64,000 nt of DNA, from NCBI RefSeq assembly GCF_040939455.1, contig NC_134108.1, positions 86,038,001 to 86,102,000 of the forward strand, read 5' to 3'. Under the pieces are notes generated by a model. It saw only the letters and a list, made by a program, of their open reading frames with translations, was not told the origin of the DNA and ran no database searches. The translations under genes were made by a program, and so were the position numbers. Below, one piece after another: positions 53,121 through 64,000 of this stretch. Source of the stretch: Microcebus murinus (taxonomy: Eukaryota; Chordata; Mammalia; Primates; Cheirogaleidae). Position 1 is the first letter of the stretch. Each line of letters opens with the position of its first letter.

Positions 53121-53596
53121 TAGAGACCATGCTAGAGTTTGGTCCTTTCTTAATTTGGATGCAGAGGTTTGGATGCAGTCATTGTGTGCTAGGGTTCTGC
53201 AGCTCTCAAGGAACACATGTCAGTCCTCCCAAGAACTCGTCTCTCTGCACAGATAGCAACAGAGAAAATCCTACAAATTGCTTTAGCTCCACCAGCGTGT
53301 CTCCTGCTACCCACTAATTCTGAGTGGTCCACTTTTGGGGATTTTCTCACTTCATTTGGGGTGGGGACAAGTGATGTAATCTGTCTTTAAATCACTCTGA
53401 AGAATCCCCCTCAATAATAAATCTCTAGTTTTCTTTCATATAGACTTGGGGGGAGATGGTATGTAGCTAGATCAATTAGTGTGTAACTACCTCGATATGT
53501 TTAATATCCCTCTTTAGAAGAGGTAGATAATTATCACCCTTTGCAGTTTGGAGACTGTATTAAGAATTATGAGAAAACAGGAAAAGTCCTCTTATA

Positions 53597-53932
53597 CAGT
53601 AGTCCCCAACCTTTTTGGCACCAGGAACCGGTTTCATGGAGGACAGTTTTTCCATGGGGTGGAAGGTGGCAGAGTTCAGGCGGTGATCCCGGCGATGAGG
53701 AGCAGAAGCTGTAAATATAGATCAAGCTTCACTTGCTTACCCACCACTCACCTCCCGCTCTGTGCCCCACCCCACCCCTATTCCAAGTTTCATGGAAGAC
53801 AATTTTTCCACAGGGATGGCATGGGATGGGGGGGTGTGAGGGGAGGCGGTGGAGCTTGGGCGGTGATACCCACCTGGTTCCTAACAGGCCACAGACCGGT
53901 ACAGGCCACAGCCTAGGGATTGGGGACCTCAG
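53597..53932. mobile_element. MER1 hAT-Charlie non-autonomous DNA transposon, longer copy
   Basis: Starts cagtagtccccaaccttttt and ends with the inverted repeat gggattggggacctcag. It is flanked by tcttata on both sides (53590-53596 and 53934-53940), seven of the expected eight target-site bases. The interior includes ggttcctaacaggccacaga. The 122-codon open frame across it is incidental. Confidence 0.88.
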
Positions 53933-54329
53933 GTCTTATAGATGCTGTTATATTAACTACAGCTAGGATACATTTTAATCAACATGGAAAGGAATCCATT
54001 TTTTAGAAATAATAGTATTTTTTTCTTGCAATTTTTTAAGAATATTTGCACTGTCTCATCCCTAGTGGCAGAGGAGTTCAACTATACCCAAAGGGGTTCT
54101 GAAGATACAGATGAAATCCAAAGATCTTGAGATTTTCTTAATTATTAATAATAACATTTACATGCTCTTTATATTCTATAACATATATGCTGTGATATAA
54201 ATAGTGAATGAAACCATCCTCTGTGAATTTTCACGTTTCTTCTCTGACTGCAAGCAAATCTGACATGCTGATGCAGATTCTGGGGAACATGTCTATTTGA
54301 GAAGCACAGGTTTATTGAAAAAGACTGGA

Positions 54330-54500
54330 AGTAAGAAGATAGGAAATTGAGTGTCAGCCCTTCCCTTAATTAGTTATGAAACTTTGGGGAAATCTTGACT
54401 TCTTTGACCTTCAGTTTCTCTGTCTTTAAAGTGTCAGAGTTGAAACCAATTTGAGAGTCTCTTTTAGCTCTAAAATGCATTGATGCCCAGATTGGGTCTC
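54330..54500 (+). repeat. MIR SINE, plus orientation
   Basis: Shows taattagttatgaaactttg, then gaccttcagtttctctgtct, then tttaaagtgtcagag and a block like ttttagctctaaaatgc, the MIR core order. Confidence 0.6.
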
Positions 54501-54999
54501 TAACATGAAACCTCTTAGATTCAATTCAGCCATTGCTCTGGACTTTGGACTAAGGGGTAGCCTATGAAACTGTGTTTCACCCGCAGAAATGTCTACTTAA
54601 CTTGGCAGAAAAACTCGTTAGTCAGGCTCTTTTCCTACTTTGCTATTCAGTTATTGCAGGATGAGCTCCCCAGATGCAGAATCCAAGACAGAGATTGCAG
54701 TGCACAGATTTTATAAAAGGAGTGCTTTCAAGGCAGCACTTGTGGGGAAAGGAAGGCAGTAGGACTAGACAGTGAGAGCCTCACAGCATCCACTGCATGA
54801 ATCTATCTATGACCACTTACATTCTTTTTCAGACTGGAAATTCTACCATGGGCTTCTCTTACGCACTTTCTATGGCATAACTATCAAACAGAACAACTTC
54901 TGACACATAGGGAGAAAAGATGTTGTTTTGGAGTTGTAGAGAATGTCTTGAAGTACATACCCTCACTTAATTTTTCGTTCCCAATTGAGAGACTTTGTT

Positions 55000-55660
55000 T
55001 CTCTCATACAGTTTGAGAATATGATTTCTTTTTGCACATGATTACCTGGGTAGTCTCTCGGACTCCCTGGTGTTTTACTCATCTAGATTCATTACTGACT
55101 TCTTTTCCAAAGGAGCTATGCTTAATTCTTCTTCCAAATACATTTCTTTACCTGACACATGTCCTTCATGATCTGGTGCTTGCTAACTTGTTTAGCTTTG
55201 TTTTCCTCCAACCTCCTTCCATTCAAACCTATAATCCAATTATACTAAGGGATTTATAATTCCCAACCTTCCATGTCCTGTGATGTCTTATGTCCCATAT
55301 CCTCTAATGTTCCTATTAATACTATGTGAAATATCCTTCTTAACCTTGGTAGCTATTTTTCTTCCTTGAAGGCTTGGATCAATTATTATTTCTACTGGGA
55401 AGCCCATCTTTTTGTCATCCAAATCCCAGCACACTTGCAGTTTCCCACTGTATGTTCCCATAGTATCCTGTGCCGTTCTCTATTTTTGTATTTAACGCCG
55501 TGTACTTTCTTATTGTATTAATTTATGTCTCACTCCTAAATGGCAAAATATCAAAGAGAGTGACCGATTTTCTTTTGTATTTTTCTCTCCCTGGCATTTC
55601 TCTCCCTGGCACCTGGGATATAGAAACAAATACAATGGTTTTTATTAAATGTAAAGAGAA
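55000..55660 (+). repeat. L2 LINE 3' region, plus orientation
   Basis: Blocks ccttcatgatctggtgcttg, aggcttggatcaattatta, actgggaagcccatcttttt, and near 55600 ctggcacctgggatatag. It contains a local duplication of ctctccctggca at about 55587-55610. Confidence 0.6.
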
Positions 55661-56762
55661 CTATTTTTTTGTAAGTAGCTAAATAATCGTTTAGCTATTG
55701 GAGTATATTTGGTAAACACCATGTTATTTAGCAAAACAAAATTAAAAATTATAGAAATTGCTTCTCTCTATAGCTAATTAGAGGCACAATCTCTGACTTT
55801 GTCTCCAAACTAGTTCTGAATTTGGACATTTTTTCAAATTTTATATTCATTTCAATCTATACCCTGAATATTCAGGCAACCCTCCTAACTTTGGTTTATT
55901 TAAGAACTCTTCATCATACTTACATTCATCCTTCTCTCCTCTTGTATATTAAGTATAAAATATTTGGACTATGGTATTTATAAATGTACCTGACTAAAAA
56001 CTAACAAATTTCCTAGAAAGCTTCTCTACAGTTATGATAACATTTAAAACATGACAACACAAGAATCAGACAAAATATTTTTGACACATCTCTGAAACTT
56101 TGCTATAATTTGTTGTTCTGAATAAATTGGAAATAACTTAACTTTCATAAATAGTTTATAAATACTTATTACCCTCAAAAAATTCAAGCAACTCCAGCAA
56201 ATTTCAATTTTAGTATCATAAATCACTGAAGATTATCCCCTAGATCTCTCTATAATAGTGTTCAGAATAAAGAAAATGGAATAACTTGCTATCTTTATGA
56301 TTAGAATGAAAGTTTGAAACCCATGATACCAATTTTTAAAAATATTTTTGGCAACTTTTACTTATTATTCCAATCAGATCAGCATAATTTTACATATGTT
56401 GCATGAATATCAAATGGCATATTACTCTAGAGTCAAGGACTTGCTAGTTAACTTTGATGCCAATCGTCTTCCATTAGTCAAATAATAAATTCCTTGGCAT
56501 GAATGTGAACCCCATAGCTATGCTATAGCCACATATACCTCATTTTGGAATACTGATTGACAGTTACATTTAAGCAGTCTTTGTTATCATATTTAACCAC
56601 ATATTTTTATGATATTTCTATGACTAAGATTTTCTGTGGTATTTTGTTGTCATATTTACTTAACTACATATTTAACCTATGTAAATATTAATGTCTACAT
56701 GCTCTGGGATATGTGGAAGTATATCCTATGGAACGAGCATTGTCACCCTAGTTCTGTAGTTA

Positions 56763-56888
56763 TACAGAGTATCCTAAAAGTCACCATACATAGGGAAAAA
56801 TGGGAAATTGTAGCTAAATGTACTTTTATTTACAAAATATTTATTATAAAATGTTTTCTTTGTATAGAGACTTTTGGGACACCCTGTA
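56763..56888. mobile_element. Mariner-like MITE with terminal inverted repeats
   Basis: Left end tacagagtatcctaaaagtc (56763-56782). The right end gacttttgggacaccctgta (56869-56888) is its reverse complement at about 16 of 20 positions. Length is 126 bases, AT-rich interior, no coding capacity. The ends resemble Tc1/mariner repeats of the cagggtgtcccaaaagt type. Confidence 0.75.
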
Positions 56889-58690
56889 TTTCTTTCTACT
56901 GCTGGAAAAGAAGAATAGAAAATGGTTACTGTAACAAGATGCACTTTAATGACTCCACAAAATAACACTTGAAATTTTCTACAGTTTAAGCTGTTCAGTA
57001 ACAAAGTTTTGCTTTTTCACATATTTTTAACACCTGGTTTAAGAATGAACCTAAAAGCCCTATAGGCCATGGATTACAAAGTGGAGCACATCTGTCATAT
57101 CTTGGCATAAAATGCAAAAGAGCCACTTAAGATTAGTTCTCATATTCAAATTAGCATGTACAAGGCCAAAACTGTGTTCTAGAAAGAACCTGTACACAGT
57201 TAACATTTTTGGGAAATGAAAGGAATTAAAACAAAAGGAAAAAGAAGGCAAAAGCCAAGGTGAGTTTTCTTTCTTACACAATGAATTTATATTGTATTTC
57301 TGCTCCCTTTCTAGGTTGCAACTTGAAAACTGTGCACATTTTCATGTTAAGTTGATTTATAATTCACTTTTTGTAGAGTAATAAAAAGGCATTATGTATG
57401 AATATCCAAAAAGATTACTGTGTAATCACTTGAAAATAGCCAACATTGAGAATTGCTAAAAATGATTAATGTGTGACTCTGGACACAATTAGAGTTTGTG
57501 AAATCAACCATACCATTGTTCAGATGTTTGAACATATGTTTGAAAGCTCAAAGCATATCTATACAGAATTGTTCCTTATTGTAAAGCAATGTTTCCTTCA
57601 TTTTAAATTCATTTGTATTATAAAAAAGATGTAACCCACATATATTAAATTAATTCACATTTAGATCATTTGAAATGCTATTTTTAAAAATGCCCTATAA
57701 TGTTTCACTATTTATATATTTTAAGACATTAACATCCCATATTAATGCCTCATAAATCTTTAGATTAAAGTGTTATACTTCTGCTTTTTAATTTAAAGCT
57801 AGAAACTTTAATGGTAATTGTGACCTTCCTGCAAACTTTATTCACTTTATATGTATAGAGGTTTTCATCACATTTAATAAATATAACCATTGTTTATATT
57901 AATTTTAAAAAAATTATACTTATCTGGTCTTACACATACATACTGATCCATTTTCCATTCTGATCCATACTGTTTCACATCAAACCATTTACTTTGTTTT
58001 GAAGTAGTATATATTTCCAGGGGCTTCTCAAAATCTCTTTTAGTGAACACGTTTCCATCCATCTTTAAAGTAGAGACTCTGTCAGTTGAGCTTATAATGA
58101 CCTAGCTAATTCTGTTCATATTTACTCTTCTAAAATTATATGACATTTTCACACTTTAGAAGGGACTCTTCCTTAATGTAAACACACTCTGCAAAACACA
58201 CTCCACAAAAATAACTATTCTCTGCATAGTTGTGATAGGATAAATAACATAAGTCACCCTTGCTTTAGGAAAGAAAATGACCTCCAGGCCCCAATATACA
58301 TCATTAATTATTTAATCCTCTATATGATAGTTTCTTGTCTTTCACTATCAATTGTCACACTGAATAGATCATCTGAAGTTTAAAATTATCTTTTTACTGT
58401 ATCTCCAGAGATGTATGTCCTTTCTCAGGTGGTTAATATAAGCTAAACTTTATTCAATTCATTGATGTAAACATAGATTAAAGGGACCCAAAAACAAAAG
58501 CCTATGACCTTCCCATAAACACTCCTTCTAGACCTAAGTTTAGGAGATTTGTTCACCAATGCTCTTGGGGGGGATTGTTCAACCTTCTATGCATACAAAA
58601 ATATAAAATATTACCAGAGCATTTGCATATATCTACAATCATAAGGTTGCCAGATACAAGATTCCCAGTAAGCGTTAAATTTCAGAAGCT

Positions 58691-58735
58691 GCTGGGAGCT
58701 ATGGTTAGCACCTGTAGTCCCACCTACTCAGGAGG
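58691..58735 (+). repeat. 7SL/Alu-like leader fused to an L1 3' end
   Basis: Aligns without gaps to the first ~45 bases of 7SL RNA from its very start (gctgggagct..., then cacctgtagtcccacctact), with about a quarter of positions changed. It stops at caggagg, exactly where L1 sequence begins. An Alu right-arm fragment is an alternative reading. Confidence 0.55.
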
Positions 58736-59424
58736 AAATGGCTATTATTAAAAAGGTGAAAAATAACAGATGTTGGTGATGATGCAAAGGGAACACTTAC
58801 ATATTGTTGGTGGGAGTGTAATTTGGTACATCCTCTATGGAAAACAGTATGGAGATTTCTCAAAGAACTAGAAATGGAACTACCATTCAATCCAGCAATC
58901 CCACTAATAGAGTGTCTGCCCACAGGAAAAAAGATCAATATATCAAAAAATATACCCGCACCTGTATGTTTATCACAGCACTATTCAGAATAGAAAAGAT
59001 ATGGAATCAACCTAAGTGTCCATCGACAGATGATTGGATAAAGAAAGCATAATACACACATACATACATATCCACACATACACACACACACACCATGGAA
59101 TACTACTCAGCCATAAAGAAGAATGAAATAGATGGAACTGGAGGTCATTATCTTACGTGTAACAAGCCAGACACAGAAAGACAAGTATTGCATGTTCTCA
59201 CTCATAAGTGGGTGCTAAAAAAGGTGTACACATGGACATAGTGAAACAATAGACAGTGGAGAGTCAGAGGGGGAAGGAGGGAGTGATGATAAGAAATTAC
59301 TTAATAGGTATAATGTACATTATTTGGGTGATGGATACACTACAATCCCTGACTTGACCCCTACACATATAACAAAACTGCACTTGTGCCCCATAAATTT
59401 ATATAAATTTTAAAAAGAAAAAAA
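58736..59424 (+). mobile_element. 5'-truncated L1 LINE, 3' end of ORF2 plus 3' UTR
   Basis: Begins with aaatggctattattaaaaag and contains tccagcaatcccactaatag, then taagtgtccatcgacagatg. Past a CA/TACA expansion at 59050-59092 it has ggaatactactcagccataa, then gcatgttctcactcataagt. It ends with a block like ctgcacttgtgccccataaa and an A tail. This is the youngest-looking L1 in the window. It keeps only ORF2 remnants, so it is inactive. Confidence 0.9.
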
Positions 59425-59644
59425 AATTCTCAGGAAAACAATGAATAACTTTTAATGTAAGTATTTCCCAAATATTGCATGGGACATATTATCCTAAAAT
59501 TATTTTTTTGTTTATCTGAGATTAAAATTTAAGTGGATATCATATATTTTGATAAACCTGGCAATTCTCCCATCATATCAAGGAGACTATGCTTTAAAAA
59601 CTTAGCTTGTAAAAGCTAGAAAGAACTTTAGAAATGGTTTAGGA

Positions 59645-59850
59645 TATGGGTCAGAAAACTTTTTCTACAAAGGACCAAATAGTAAATATTTTGAGCTTGG
59701 TAGGCCATGTAGTGTTTCGTCATATAACTTTATTTCTTTTTTATTAACAACTCTTTAAATATGTACAAAGTCAGTCATAGCTCACAAATTGTACAAAAGC
59801 AGGCTGCGAGCTAGATTTGGCCCAGAAACCAGGTTTCCTAATTCATGGTT
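59645..59850. repeat. Non-autonomous hAT-Charlie-like element
   Basis: Starts gggtcagaaaactttttcta, then gaccaaatagtaaatatttt and gcttggtaggccatgtagtg. It ends with agctagatttggcccagaaa. This matches a common hAT MITE. Subfamily not assigned. Confidence 0.65.
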
Positions 59851-61561
59851 AGGTGATCACTTCCACTTTTACGTGTGAGCCACAAATGCTTTGTTAAAAT
59901 CAGAATCAGTATTTGTATGACTCTTCCCCTTGATCTACCTTACTGTGGTACATCAGCAGGAGCTATTGACAAGGTAATTGCTGGCTCCAAGTCTGTATAC
60001 GCTCACAAATTATCTAGCTGAAAATGTTTTCTGCTGTTTATCCAAATATGTAACTCAATCTTATCATGTATTCTTTCTGAAATTCATGTTTTTTCTTTTG
60101 ACTTGAGATTTGCTCCTCTGCAGTCTTCTGTGCCCCCTTTCTTCACGAAAATAATTGGAGCTTAACAAAGCGATTCTGAACAGATTTTTTAAATCTCTTA
60201 AGGTAGTTGAAAAAGTGCTAGATTGTAGTACAAATGGGTGACTTAGAATAAATAATTAATAACTTTTCCAAACATGAAATAAGTGATAATTCATTGTTTA
60301 TTTTTGTTGAAATGTCTATTGGGTGCTCCCTATGTACCACTATGTGAGTTATGGATGTAAAACTGAAACTAAAATATTGTCTGACTATTCAAGATTCCTT
60401 TTTCCCACCATTCCCATTTGGTTTCTACTAGGCTTTTCATACTGTAATCTCTTAGCCTGTGAATTCTTAGATCTATATTCAAATTTAGATACCTACCTTA
60501 GGCTAACTTCATGACCTTCCTGACTTCCTTTAAGTACTCTCAATAGTAGTTATACTACATAGTTTTGGCTTTGCCTACACATTCCGTTTCAGGTGAATCT
60601 TTTTCCTTTCTTCGATTCCTTCACATGAGATGTGATATAGGCAAAAGAGAACTACATAGGCACACCAAAGTCAGTAACTATGTTTGATGAATGAGTACAG
60701 TCATCAATAAAAATTTGAGAAAATGTATAAGATTTATTAATATTATCATTAGTGTTGGTAGTGTTCTTTTCCTCCTTGTGTAAGCCTGCAATCATAAACT
60801 CCTCTAAACTGAGTACCCCTTACTATATTATCAATCAAATTGGAGTTCAATTTCCTATCTATAGTGTTTTTTCTATTCTCTCCAGTTTTGAAAATGTTCT
60901 TCCTGAAGCAGAAACTGGAATCAAAACAAACATGTTTCCCTAGTGATCTCCTAGTAGTATATTCAGTAGTAATCTATCCAAATCTGCAGATAGACAGATA
61001 GCTTTACTTATATATGTGTATATGTACAAACATGTGTTTTTAATATATATATTATATATAACCACATTAAATTCTTGTCAATTGAAAAAGTTAGCAGGTT
61101 TTGTTATTTATTTTGGAGTTTTACCTTCTAGATACTTTTTCTCTGTGTTTGTACTCATTTATTTGTATTCATCTTGATTATCTTGTCACCTATTTTTCCA
61201 TTTATGACTTTTTAAAATCTGAGCTAATCAGTAAATTATTTGGGTATTATCACTTCTATAATTCTTTCTTTCCAGATTTTCTCCCTAGATGAGACCATTT
61301 GAAATTGCACAGTGATAATTTAATTCTTAATAATATTTTACTTCTGTCAAGCTATATTCTTTTTGAGATGATTAAACAGTACCACATCTATCTTATGTAT
61401 ATTATAAACTACAAAAGATTGTAAATATGTATAGATACATATGTAAATTAAATTAAATTATTTCCTTAATCTAGTCAAGTTAACACTAAAATTAAGCATC
61501 ACAGGGAAGCTGTAATATCAATCTAGAGTTTAATCATTGTGATTATTTTTATAATTACTTT

Positions 61562-61961
61562 TATAGACTGAGTTGCTTCCTCTCACATACATGTATAGAA
61601 ATAAGAAGTCTCAGTATTTCAGAATGGTGTATGTAGAGACAGGATGTTTAAAGAGGTGATTAAGTTAAAATAAGGCCATATGGTAAGCCTAAATCCAATC
61701 TGACTCATGTCCTTATGAAGAGGGGAATTGGACATAAAAGGAAACAATAGGCATGTGCACTTACAGAAAGAACATGTGAGGGCACAGCAAGAAGGCAGCC
61801 ATCTGGAAACCCAGGAGAATGGCTTCAGAAAGAACCAACCCTGCCAAGACCTTGATCTTGGACTTCTGGCCTCCAAAACTAGAAGAAAACAAATAGCCAT
61901 TGTTTAAGCCACTCAGCTTGTGTATGATATTTTGTTATGGCAGCCCTAGCAAACTAATATA
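61562..61961 (+). repeat. MLT1 (ERVL-MaLR) LTR, plus orientation
   Basis: Starts tatagactgagttgcttcct, then aaagaggtgattaagttaaa, taatccaatctgactcatgt-like, ggacataaaaggaaacaata-like and cttggacttctggcctccaa blocks. It ends gccctagcaaactaatata, giving complete LTR order. Confidence 0.85.
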
Positions 61962-64000
61962 GTTGCCATCCATTTTGGGAAAATGCTAATGTATCCATTT
62001 ACCATAGTGATATAAAGCTGACTTTAAAAAATAAATTAGCTTATGTAAAAAAAGAAAATTTTAAGTAAATGATGGCAGTGTTAATCAAATTCTTCAAGTT
62101 TAGGATACATACAAAATGAGTTGTAATCTATGCATTGGGAACATTATTTTAGAGTTAGATGAGAAAAAGGTAATCAAAGAGAGGGAAGATTACGGAGTTA
62201 TTAAACTGACAGGCAATAAACTAGAATAAAATAGTATCAAAGGGTCAAAGACAGAGAGAGACTTAAGATTCATAACACTTCGATTGTGTGCAACATAGCA
62301 ATCAAGAAAAACAAGAGTTTAGAAAAAGACACTGGATTTTCCATTTTAAAATATCCACAACCAGACTTTTAGGAGATGATTTGAAAAGAACCTGAGACAG
62401 TCAGTGGTTAAGCAGAAAGGACTAGGGCCGCAGCAGAAAGCACAAAGAGAAACTAGTAAAGATTTTTACAATTTAAGAACAAAAGTTGTAGCTCTTAAAA
62501 GCAGAAGAGAAGGGTCTAATAAGGAGAAATATTTTATTTAAAAAAAACAATAAGAAAAAATAATACTGAAAATGTGAGATCCTGAAGAGGTATTAAAGAA
62601 AGAATTGAGTTTAGAAAAGAAAGCCTGGTGGTAGAAAAAGAGATGGAGGAAAAACATAAATAATATTTGAGATCCCATAGCCATTGATTGCAAATGTGTG
62701 AATATTCATTATCTAAAGGATTGATAATTGTATATGCAGTTATGATATGAGGAATTGAGTTCATGGTTAGCTGTAACTAAAACAAAATATTTCACATTAA
62801 TCCATTCTCGGGATCTATAGGAGAGGAGGATTTAATGAGAAGAATAAGAGAGAGGAAAACAGAGTTTCAAGAAGTGACCAGTATAACATCATATTTATTA
62901 GACTCTATTTGAAATATAAGCCTTGTGTTATTTATATAGGATAAATATTCAAGAAAAAATATGTATTTATATCATGATGGATCTGCTCTTAAACTGCTAT
63001 GTCTGTCACTCTCATTTAAAATTTAAAAGTTTTCAGAAATGTAACTTTACCGAGTGGCTTTTAAAGTGAAAATTGATATGGCAATTGTTAAGCAGAATTT
63101 CATTTCCTTAGTATTTTCATGGTTTCCTAGCTCATTATTTTTAAATGGTAAAAACATTCCCTCAATGCTAAAATGTCAGTGGAAAATAGATACAGTATAA
63201 TGAAGGAGTAATAAGATAAAAAAATGAAGAGGACTAAGTTATTTCCTTGCAAGAGGATATTAGTATCTGTTGACCAATGTAGTCATGCTTTTACCTATTC
63301 AAAGACATTTACTGAATGTTTAACATGCAACTATAGTGGAATATGCTCACAAAAAGATAAAAAGAATTTTTCTTTGGTTGTGACATAATTTTTGAACATA
63401 TACTTCCACTTTCCTTCCATTTGTTCCCCATAATTATGACCACAGATAAAACATCTCAATTAAATTAACAATACACTTACATTCAAAAGTTCATTAAAAT
63501 AGCCCATTAAGATAAACTAAGTATAAATATAACCTAAAAAGCTACCACAAATCATAATCATTGATTTTAGATTTCTTTTATATTTTACACCTTTTATTTT
63601 GTATTTTGGCCTTAAAATTTACCCTAAGTTATCTGGGCTGTAAATTTTTATTTGAATGGTCATGTAAAGTCTCTGTAATATACCATATTTTTGCTCCTAT
63701 TCTGTGGCTAACTCTCCCAGAGAATATCGAGGGAAAGTCTGATACTTTAATGAATAAGAGAAGAAATTCTAGAGACAGTTAGACTTCATATACTAATATT
63801 TACTGCCTCTAAAGTATAACGTGCTCTTTTAGCTGTGCAATAATGTAATAAAATACATATTTAATATTCCACAAATGACTTTAGGATAATCCAAAATACA
63901 TAAATGGTTTTTAAAAGCTGCATAATATTATAACCAGTAGTGGAAGAAATCAGACAGAAAAGTTCCTGTATAAATGCTGGCTACATAATCTCCCCACACA

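Larger units (their letters stand above)
40147..64000 (+). other. EYS: EYS intron downstream of the exon (5' part, at least 23.8 kb)
   Basis: No following laminin-G exon was found up to the window end, so the intron exceeds 23.8 kb. Apart from the repeats listed separately, stretches such as 40150-42690, 42910-44700, 51200-52600, 56900-58690, 59850-61560 and 61960-64000 are AT-rich intronic DNA with no recognised gene or element. Confidence 0.7.

Noticed and set aside
53548..53916. 122-codon open frame on the plus strand, one of the longest in the window
   Set aside because: It lies almost wholly in a MER1 DNA transposon that encodes no protein. The translation is incidental.
58837..59052. 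71-codon frame at 58.8 kb
   Set aside because: It is a remnant of the 3' region of a truncated L1.
1..64000. CRISPR array, operon, tRNA or rRNA gene, or a novel gene system
   Set aside because: Nothing in the sequence supports any of these. The window is a primate intron, and the regular short repeats are microsatellites.

Overview
The window is non-coding primate DNA with one recognisable protein-coding exon. The two Alu elements (10012-10300 and 33117-33450) carry the central linker typical of lemurs and other strepsirrhines (a run reading attaattggccaac between the arms), so the source is most likely a strepsirrhine primate, probably a lemur. Base composition is AT-rich throughout, Alu density is very low (two full elements in 64 kb), and most recognisable repeats are old (L2, MIR, L1M, MLT1, MST, Tigger, MER1). 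That is typical of the inside of a very large, gene-poor intron.

The only convincing gene part is a + strand exon at about 39914-40146. It encodes a Ser/Thr/Pro-rich stretch followed by one complete six-cysteine EGF-like domain, with a splice acceptor and donor at its ends. The protein matches what I remember of EYS (eyes shut homolog), just upstream of its first laminin-G domain. EYS is a very large retinal extracellular-matrix gene with introns of tens to hundreds of kilobases. Everything from 1 to 39913 would then be one intron, or the end of one, and everything from 40147 to 64000 the start of the next. I found no second exon, no RNA gene and no independent gene.

Layout: 1-1600, MIR and an L2 on the minus strand with a (TA)n tract; 1600-9190, mostly unassigned AT-rich intron with one CR1/L3-like fragment; 9190-11250, an old L1 split by an Alu; 13410-14400, an antisense L1; 16-21 kb, an LTR, MIR, LINE-like A-rich DNA and an antisense ERV LTR; 25.7-26.8 kb, a 229-bp sequence present twice; 26.8-31.3 kb, L2, LTR and MIR copies; 33.1-35.1 kb, an Alu, L1M and LTR; 39.9-40.1 kb, the EYS exon; 44.7-45.2 kb, an MLT1 LTR interrupted by a MER1 hAT element; 46.7 kb, a long (CT)n tract; 47.4-51.2 kb, hAT, MST, L2, nested Tigger and MIR copies; 52.6-53.9 kb, an antisense ERV LTR and a second MER1; 55 kb, an L2; 56.8 kb, a mariner-like MITE; 58.7-59.4 kb, a 5'-truncated L1 apparently fused to a 7SL/Alu-like leader; 61.6-62.0 kb, an MLT1 LTR.

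I see no novel biological system here. The points most worth checking are the exon and its two candidate acceptors, the possible 7SL-L1 chimera, the 229-bp direct repeat pair with its internal palindrome, and several perfect inverted repeats. Repeat family names are from memory of consensus sequences and their boundaries are approximate.
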